A stretch of DNA of 33,561 bases from an uncultured Pirellulaceae bacterium (GTDB lineage: Bacteria; Planctomycetota; Planctomycetia; Pirellulales; Pirellulaceae). Both the position numbers and the translations under genes were made by a program. Under the pieces are notes generated by a model. It had not been told where the DNA came from. It ran no database searches and saw only the letters and a program-made list of their open reading frames with translations. Location: the NCBI GenBank assembly GCA_937944405.1, contig CALDYR010000071.1, positions 1 to 33,561 of the forward strand. Direction: 5' to 3'. Shown here piece after piece: positions 28,344 to 33,561 of the stretch (its first letter is position 1; the number at the start of each line of letters is the position of its first letter).

Positions 28344-28601
28344 ATGAAGAGTTCAAAACAAATACTCGACCGCGAATTTCTTGAACTACGTTCGAAACTG
28401 CTGGATCTCGCTGCATCGCTTGATCGCATCGATCGTGCCGAAGGTTCGGTCGCTGCAGACCAACGGATGCGGTTGTTGGCCGAAGGAATTAGGATCATCG
28501 GCAATCAATCGCCTCAACGTGCGTATCAGATCCAGCAATTGTTTTCGCGCCAATTCGATCCTCAGTGGAAACAGAAATTTAATCTGCCAACAAGAAATTG
28601 A
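28344..28601 (+). CDS. Small conserved-looking protein beside the TatD-like hydrolase
   Basis: An 85-residue soluble helical protein. It is charged, with heptad-like runs (FLELRSKLLDLAASLDRIDRAEG, MRLLAEGIRIIG) and a compact C-terminus (LFSRQFDPQWKQKFN). I recall similar small proteins in planctomycetes next to the same hydrolase, but the name and function are unknown to me. It ends 9 nt before the start of the hydrolase gene, so the two are probably co-transcribed and perhaps co-translated. There is no room for a ribosome site between the TATAAT box and the ATG, and none is seen, which suits a leaderless start. Confidence 0.6.
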   Translation: MKSSKQILDREFLELRSKLLDLAASLDRIDRAEGSVAADQRMRLLAEGIRIIGNQSPQRAYQIQQLFSRQFDPQWKQKFNLPTRN

Positions 28602-28610
28602 CTGCTGTCC

Positions 28611-29429
28611 ATGTACTACATCGATCCTCATATCCATATGGTGTCCCGCACGACCGACGATTACGAGACGCTTGCTCGAATGGGTTGTGTCGCGATCAGC
28701 GAACCAGCATTTTGGGCGGGGTACGATCGCGGCAGCGCTGGCGGGTTTCGCGATTACTTCGTGCAGCTGACCGAAGTTGAGCCCAAACGCGCTGCGGACT
28801 ACGGCATTGAACATTTCACTTGGTTGTGCATCAACGCCAAAGAAGCCGAAAATGTCCAGCTCTCACGGGATGTGTTAAGCCTGATTCCCGAATTCTTAGA
28901 TTGTCCCAACGTGTTGGGCATCGGCGAAATCGGTTTAAACAAGAACACGCCCAACGAATCGGTGATCTTCCAAGAGCATGTCGAACTTGCGATCTATCAC
29001 GACCAGCAGATATTGATCCACACACCGCACCTAGAGGATAAGTATCAAGGCACACGCATGATTTTGGACATGTTAGCAGACCACCCGCGGTTGGAGCCTT
29101 CGCGCGTGTTGGTTGATCATGTCGAAGAACACACTGTCAGGGAAGTCCTTGATGCCGGTTATTGGGCGGGCATGACGTTGTACCCTGTTACCAAATGTAC
29201 TCCCGCGCGGGCGGTAGACATCATCGAAACCGTTGGAGCGGCGCGGTTGTGTGTGAATTCGGCCGGCGACTGGGGGCCCTCAAAACCAACGGCGGTTCCA
29301 GATTTGATCTTCGAAATGCGAAAACGTGGCCATCGTGAATCCTTGATCAAGGACATCGTTTTCAACAACCCGCGCACGTTTTTCAGCCAAAGCAAGAACT
29401 TTCGGATCGCCGACCCCGAGGCAAGATAG
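28611..29429 (+). CDS. TatD-family metal-dependent hydrolase, EboB-like
   Basis: A 272-residue TIM-barrel hydrolase. Metal ligands fit the TatD order: DPHIHM (HxH, residues 5-10), the Glu in GIGEIGLN near 104, the His in ILIHTP near 139, the His in LVDHVEE near 165 and the Asp in NSAGDWG near 222. The pieces SRTTDDYE near the N-terminus and PAFWAG resemble the TatD-like protein of the ebo metabolite-export cluster (EboB, from memory), more than the DNase TatD, which has a different opening. No other ebo gene (prenyltransferase, dehydroquinate synthase-like, EboE) is visible in this window. Substrate unknown. The start at 28611 lies 9 nt after the stop of its small partner, and there is no ribosome site. 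Confidence 0.75.
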   Translation: MYYIDPHIHMVSRTTDDYETLARMGCVAISEPAFWAGYDRGSAGGFRDYFVQLTEVEPKRAADYGIEHFTWLCINAKEAENVQLSRDVLSLIPEFLDCPNVLGIGEIGLNKNTPNESVIFQEHVELAIYHDQQILIHTPHLEDKYQGTRMILDMLADHPRLEPSRVLVDHVEEHTVREVLDAGYWAGMTLYPVTKCTPARAVDIIETVGAARLCVNSAGDWGPSKPTAVPDLIFEMRKRGHRESLIKDIVFNNPRTFFSQSKNFRIADPEAR

Positions 29430-29497
29430 TTGCCGTAATTTTGTATCATGAAGTTAGCCCTCGGGATTTGGCGGGATTTCGGTGGATGTGTTGGGGG

Positions 29498-29543
29498 ATT
29501 GTAGTTGGCAGATTGTAGTTGGCAGATTGTAGTTGGGGGGGGG
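29498..29543 (+). repeat. 14-bp tandem repeat running into a G9 tract
   Basis: ATTGTAGTTGGCAG occurs at 29498 and 29512, with a third copy at 29526 that degenerates into nine G (29535-29543). It lies in the spacer between the TatD-like gene and the ISL3 remnant. Slippage is the simplest origin. Confidence 0.75.
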
Positions 29544-29704
29544 AATTAGCTTCCCTACTTGGCTCGGCCCAAAATTTTAACCCGAAAGCGTGAGCGCGGG
29601 ATTGCGTCAAATCGTCAAGCAACACCGCGATTGAGCGTTTGGTAGTTACGCATTCTTTCGTTCATCGGGCTAAAAAGATCAGCAATTCACCGCGCCAATC
29701 TAAA

Positions 29705-30728
29705 GGGGCCATCTGGGTATTTCATGGGGTTGTTAGAATTCTCCGAGACACATTCCTTGGAGAAACGAGATGGAAGGCAAAGAACTTCACCAACACGTTC
29801 TTGGGCTTGATACACCTTGGCCGGTACGCGATGTGAATCTTGACCTTGAGCTTCAACAGATCGACATCTATGTCGGCCATCCTTCTGGCACGAAATTCTG
29901 TTGCCCTGAGTGCGCTCAGGCGCTTTGGTGCTATGACCATGCTCCGGCGCGTAAGTGGCGTCACTTGGGCAGTTGTCGATACAAAACGATTCTTCATGCA
30001 TCGGTCCCCCGGGTAAGATGTCCCGAGCATGGTGTGAAGCAGGTAAAGGTTCCTAGGCGGAGAGGAGTAGTCGCTTCACAGTAATGTTCGAACGATTTGC
30101 GATCGACTTACTTCGAGCGACACAAACGGGCACCGTCACTGTCGCGATGGGGATTCTGCGAATCAGTTGGGATCAGACTTGGCACATCATCGCCCGCGCG
30201 GTCAAGCTTGGGTTGGCCCGTAAAGAACAAAAATAGATGCCTTGCTTGGGCATCGATGAAAAGGCCTTCAAGAAGGGGCAGAGCACAATGGCGATGTTGT
30301 TCGACTTGGACAATAGCACTGTAGAAGCCATTTCTGAAGGAAACAGTACTGAGTTGGGAGTTGCTTGCCTTTCGCAGCTTTCTAGAAACCGGCAAAGCAT
30401 GGTCCAAGAAGGAACTGCTTCGAGGGCTCTGGGCTCACCAAACCGCAGGCGAAGCAACGGATTATTTCAATCACTGGCTCCGACGCGTGATTCATACAAA
30501 ACTCAAGCCGATGAAGAAAGTAGCTCGGACTATCAAAGAGAGACTGCCAAGTGTTGTCAGCTACTGCACCCATCGAATCACCGATGCGGTGGCCGAAGGG
30601 ATCAACAGAAGAATAATGGCTATCAAACTCAGAGTTGGCGGATGCAGAAACCCTGAAAATTTCAAAACTGCCATTTATTTTTACTGTGGAGGCTTCGATC
30701 TGTACCCACAATAAACCCTGAGGCACCT
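29705..30728 (+). mobile_element. Degenerate ISL3-family insertion sequence
   Basis: A defective transposon of about 1.0 kb around the ISL3 transposase remnant. Imperfect inverted ends can be aligned: the left end (29705 on) and the complement of the right end (30728 back) match at about 15 of 25 positions, including GGGT and TGGG in register. Intact elements of this family are longer, in line with the internal loss in the transposase. No matching 8-bp target duplication is seen. End positions are approximate. Confidence 0.6.
29770..30714 (+). pseudogene. ISL3-family transposase, frameshifted and deleted
   Basis: Three pieces of one transposase are readable. Piece 1 (29770-30084) has the N-terminal zinc finger (CCPECAQALWCY, then RVRCPEHG) and ends in a frameshift. 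Piece 2 (from about 30084) contains LRISWDQTWHIIARAV, an in-frame TAG at 30234-30236, then GIDEKAFKKGQ with the first catalytic Asp. Piece 3 (about 30390-30714, in another frame) holds HTKLKPMKKVARTIKERL, the last catalytic Glu in AVAEGINRRI, and the terminal FYCGGFDLYPQ. The middle segment with the second catalytic Asp is missing, so the protein cannot work. This is an old, dead copy. Confidence 0.82.
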
Positions 30729-30747
30729 TTGAACTGGATAATCGATT

Positions 30748-31356
30748 TTAATTATTGTCAAGGGCGCAAGACTGCTTGGCAGTGCAATTCTCTAAATGCC
30801 CAAACTCAAATTCAAAGATCTTGTCGGCTAGTGCGGCCATCGGGACCGTACCCAAACCATACAATTCGGCGATCATTTTGAGATCGCTGCCAGACATCAG
30901 CGATTTGTATCGCTCCGTTCGGTTCATCGTCTCAAGAGCCGTGAAGTTGATCGGGAACTGCATCCCGTCCCACAACTGGATCGTCACGCGGCCATCAGAT
31001 TCGACGCTCAATGGGATGCAGACCATCAGGTTGCCGTCGTGGCGGATGTAACAGTTGAGCAACATCGCATCGTCGCTTTCTTCGTCATCGCGAATCGTTT
31101 CAGAGCGCTGAATACCTATCAGCATTTTTTGACGTTCGTCCCGAGTGACACCTCGAATGACGGCTTTGAATTCTTCACCATCTTGCTTAACCGTTAGCGT
31201 CTTGCCAGCTGGAATAACTAAGAAATCCAAACCGGCAATTTTGCCTCCATTGATCGACTGATCGACCAAACTACATTCCAATTGGGCGCCGTCAATCGTG
31301 ACAATGCATTTTTCGTCGACGGGGATGCGATGAAATTTTCGACGGTTGGTTAGCAT
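30748..31356 (-). CDS. PilZ-like domain protein
   Basis: A 202-residue soluble protein. The N-terminus has the two signatures of cyclic-di-GMP-binding PilZ domains: the Arg motif RRKFHR at 5-10 and, after a strand, DQSINGG at 32-38 (D-x-S-x-x-G). The spacing is right. The rest of the protein (residues 95-202) does not look like a known effector; it contains SESDDAMLLNCY and an amphipathic C-terminal helix region (AALADKIFEFEFGH). It should sense cyclic di-GMP and act through another protein. Neighbours are the dead ISL3 copy downstream and a TPR protein gene upstream on the same strand, 331 nt away. Confidence 0.7.
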   Translation of the reverse strand: MLTNRRKFHRIPVDEKCIVTIDGAQLECSLVDQSINGGKIAGLDFLVIPAGKTLTVKQDGEEFKAVIRGVTRDERQKMLIGIQRSETIRDDEESDDAMLLNCYIRHDGNLMVCIPLSVESDGRVTIQLWDGMQFPINFTALETMNRTERYKSLMSGSDLKMIAELYGLGTVPMAALADKIFEFEFGHLENCTAKQSCALDNN

Positions 31357-31687
31357 AGATCCAGTTCAAGTTGTTGCATTCGCACAAACCGCGAATTTGG
31401 AGAAAAATGGCCTGTTACTAGCGTACGTTATGTTTAACGGCATCCAGCCCCGTAAACTTTTGCCGAATCGGTTTCATTGTCAATCAATCAAGCCGCAGAC
31501 TTTAGCGGTGTCTAATTGCAACGGTTGGCCTCGTAAAATCGCCGGACAAACCTATCAAACCAACTGATTATCAATTCAAAACTGATGAACCCGGAATCAA
31601 ACCCGATTTGAGTTCGGCAGCCTGCATCAGGACGCCCAAGCTACGTTTTTCAAAGCAAGATTTTATCGGCGTTGTGTCCGAATGGCT
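31357..31687 (-). other. Gene-free stretch between PilZ-like and TPR genes
   Basis: 331 bp with no convincing gene. A plus-strand frame at 31346-31567 has no support. On the minus strand, GAACTCAAA and TTTGATTC around CGGG near 31594-31616 can form a weak hairpin without a T-run. It may hold the promoter of the PilZ-like gene. Confidence 0.35.
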
Positions 31688-33175
31688 TTAGGGTTGCGAT
31701 TGAGCAGATTTGCCAGATTTACCGAAGAAGGGGGTTTGGCCTTCGAACAAAGCCAACCTTTGCTGGTATTCTGTTTTTTTGTCGGCTTGTGCCAGTTCCA
31801 CGGCCTTGTTGGCGAATTTTACGGCCGCTTCGAATTCGCCCTGCTCCGCATAAGCGGCCGCTAATGTATCAGAAAAACTGGCGTCTTTCCAATCAGCGGC
31901 CTCGCATGCTTGGGTCACTATTTGGATGGCTTTTTCACCATCACGGTAATTGTCGCTGGGGCAGGTGGCGTAAAACCAAGCCACGGCGTTGGAAATCTCG
32001 GGCACTTTGCCCCCAATTTCTTCGGCCAATTGGTAATCCTTTTTTGCTTTTGCGTAGTCACCTAATCCCAAGTACGCGACACCACGATTCGCGTACACCA
32101 ACGCGTTGTCCCCGGAAAGTTCCAATGACTTCGTATAATCGGCCACCGCTTTTTCGAACTCGCCTAACTCGACGTAGCAGACCGCACGATTGTTGTACGC
32201 CAGTGGCAAACGGGGCGCGTAAGTGATTGCTCGATTAAGATCGAACATCGCTTCGGCGTATTTGCCTTGTTTGTACAGTACCCAACCGCGCTGGTTCAGC
32301 GAAACGGCATTCTTGGGTTGGATATCGACGGCAGTATCGGCTTCTTGGAAGGCTTTCTCCAAATCGTTGTTACTGAGAAAGATATTGCTGCGTCCGACAT
32401 AGGAATCGGAAAGGCGTTTGTTGATTTTGATCGACTGGTTGTAGTCTTCCAGTGCTCCCTCAAGATCCCCTGCCCCGTATTTCGCGCTGCCGCGACTGAC
32501 GAAGTACCAAGGGTCCCGGTTGTTCAACTCAATCGCATCGTCGTAGGCTTTGATGGCGTCGTCGTAATTGTTGACCGCGTAGTGAACGATGCCCAAATTA
32601 AAGTAAGCGTGCGCAAACTTCGGGGCCAGTTTCACCGCGTAGCGGATGTCTTTGAAGGCTTTGTCGTAGTCCCCTTGCGCCTTATAAACGATGCCGCGGT
32701 TGTTCCACGTAATGGCGTTGGCCCGATTAACGGCCAGCGATTGATTGAGGTCTCTGAAGGCTGCTGAGAGTTCCCCTTTTTCGTAACGGATCATGCCTCG
32801 ATGCGCTAGAGCAGCGAAGTCTTTTTCGTCGGTGTCGACGCGTTTACTGAAATGTGATTCGGCATCGTCCAAGTTCATCACGTACTCCAGAGGCAACCAA
32901 CCGTTGATCCCTTCGAGCGCACACCAGGTTCCCTGTTTAGCAATGATCGTGTAAATCGAACCTTCGACGACGCGTCCAACTTCTTTGGCTTTGATTTTCG
33001 TTTTGAAGTTGCCTGTTACGCAAATACGATCGCCGACTTCTTGGGCCAATGTTGGCGCCGCCGGCATCAACAGCAACACGAACACTGCAACCAATCGAAG
33101 GCTTAATGTCAGAGGGCACAAACGAAAATGGATCGATGGGCGCGAGTTGAGCATAACTTTAAAACTTGAAAACAT
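31688..33175 (-). CDS. Secreted SH3-like/TPR repeat protein
   Basis: A 495-residue exported protein. The signal peptide is at about 25-45 (LVAVFVLLLMPAAPTLA). A small SH3-like beta domain follows at about 48-105 (GDRICVTGNF, GTWCALEGINGWLPLEYV). From about 120 to 470 there are roughly nine tetratricopeptide repeats with the usual A-x-x-x-x-x-G-x-x-x-x-A pattern (for example AHAYFNLGIVHYAVNNYDDA, ALVYANRGVAYLGLGDYAKA). The last repeats with FYATCPSDNYRDGEKA and SDTLAAAYAEQGEFEAAVKF are a form I associate with planctomycetes. TPRs bind other proteins, so it is probably a scaffold at the envelope. Start may be the ATG at 33175 or a second one seven codons in; neither has a ribosome site. mnmE lies upstream, 197 nt away. 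Confidence 0.82.
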   Translation of the reverse strand: MFSSFKVMLNSRPSIHFRLCPLTLSLRLVAVFVLLLMPAAPTLAQEVGDRICVTGNFKTKIKAKEVGRVVEGSIYTIIAKQGTWCALEGINGWLPLEYVMNLDDAESHFSKRVDTDEKDFAALAHRGMIRYEKGELSAAFRDLNQSLAVNRANAITWNNRGIVYKAQGDYDKAFKDIRYAVKLAPKFAHAYFNLGIVHYAVNNYDDAIKAYDDAIELNNRDPWYFVSRGSAKYGAGDLEGALEDYNQSIKINKRLSDSYVGRSNIFLSNNDLEKAFQEADTAVDIQPKNAVSLNQRGWVLYKQGKYAEAMFDLNRAITYAPRLPLAYNNRAVCYVELGEFEKAVADYTKSLELSGDNALVYANRGVAYLGLGDYAKAKKDYQLAEEIGGKVPEISNAVAWFYATCPSDNYRDGEKAIQIVTQACEAADWKDASFSDTLAAAYAEQGEFEAAVKFANKAVELAQADKKTEYQQRLALFEGQTPFFGKSGKSAQSQP

Positions 33176-33372
33176 AGAAGGGGATGAATGGGGACAGGTA
33201 AAATTTGGCCGTCAGTGCGGACGAGCGTTGTTTCAGCGCGCGGTCGATGCACGCCCCGAAGGTGATCCAAGATTATTCACAAACTTGATTTTCTGCAAAC
33301 CCGCCAACTTCCAAATCGAATACCGAAGGGGATGACTTGGGGTGATCAAGCCGTCTGTAGGGATTAACGGGG

Positions 33373-33561
33373 CTATTTCCCGATGCAAAACCGGCCAAAA
33401 ACGAGATCTAAAACGTCGTCGTTGTAGACGGTGCCCACAATTTGCCCCAGCGCGTCAAGTGATTGGCGGATTTCGGCGGCGACGATCTCCTGCCCAAAAT
33501 CTCCTTCGGCGGCCTCTAGGGCGCCGTCGATGCTGGCGGCGGCCGTTCTCAGGCTGGTGCT
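33373..33561 (-). CDS. mnmE: tRNA modification GTPase MnmE, C-terminal end
   Basis: The last 62 codons of a leftward gene whose beginning lies beyond the right edge. The frame is open from the window edge to TAG at 33373-33375 and ends LDLVFGRFCIGK. MnmE proteins end in a nearly invariant (D/N)-x-L-D-x-I-F-x-x-F-C-I-G-K, where the cysteine is needed for modification of tRNA wobble uridine with MnmG. Before it, ALGQIVGTVYNDDVLD matches the family C-terminal helix. The GTPase domain is not in the window. No ATG falls in this piece, which is why it is easily missed. Confidence 0.9.
   Translation of the reverse strand, partial: STSLRTAAASIDGALEAAEGDFGQEIVAAEIRQSLDALGQIVGTVYNDDVLDLVFGRFCIGK

Noticed and set aside
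29697-30736. Target-site duplication around the ISL3 remnant
   Set aside because: The 8-bp flanks at the inferred ends do not match; the ends are too worn to place exactly.

Overview
The window looks like a piece of a chromosome from a planctomycete of the Pirellulaceae (Rhodopirellula-like) type. This rests on the mix of conserved housekeeping genes with large secreted proteins of no recognised family, the weak or absent Shine-Dalgarno sites at many starts, the moderate base composition, and a small membrane-protein family and TPR architecture that I associate from memory with planctomycetes. No single marker proves the taxon.

Layout. Positions 1-2948 are read leftward: a small unknown gene, a decayed or unannotated frame with its own terminator, and a secreted GH97 glycosidase. 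From 2949 to 3580 there is a 146-bp MITE-like palindromic element and a small membrane-protein gene broken by an in-frame TAA. A rightward pair of bacterial PH-domain membrane proteins (YdbS/YdbT type) follows, then a leftward secreted protein of 665 aa. It is divergent from purB, which is followed rightward by a histidine-rich lipoprotein, a 141-aa unknown, a 922-aa secreted protein, groES-groEL with a terminator, and an OxyR-type LysR regulator that keeps both redox cysteines.

From 18396 to 28292 everything is leftward: citrate synthase, an AEC-family transporter, a PpiC-type prolyl isomerase, Mfd, a Ser/Thr-type metallophosphatase and a secreted unknown. A short rightward pair (85-aa unknown plus a TatD/EboB-like metal hydrolase) starts from a TATAAT box only 8 nt before the first ATG, so the transcript may be leaderless. 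After it come short tandem repeats, a G9 run and a degenerate ISL3 copy whose transposase has lost its middle. The right end is leftward again: a PilZ-like protein, an SH3-like/TPR secreted protein and the C-terminus of mnmE, which is cut by the window edge.

Most of the window is ordinary chromosomal backbone (nucleotide, TCA, chaperone, repair and tRNA-modification genes). I see no phage, CRISPR, toxin-antitoxin or obvious defence system. The observations most worth a second look are the TAA-interrupted small membrane gene, the MITE, the orphan reading frame with terminator at 679-937, the 13-histidine lipoprotein, the TatD/EboB-like pair with its possibly leaderless promoter, and the structured region after groEL.
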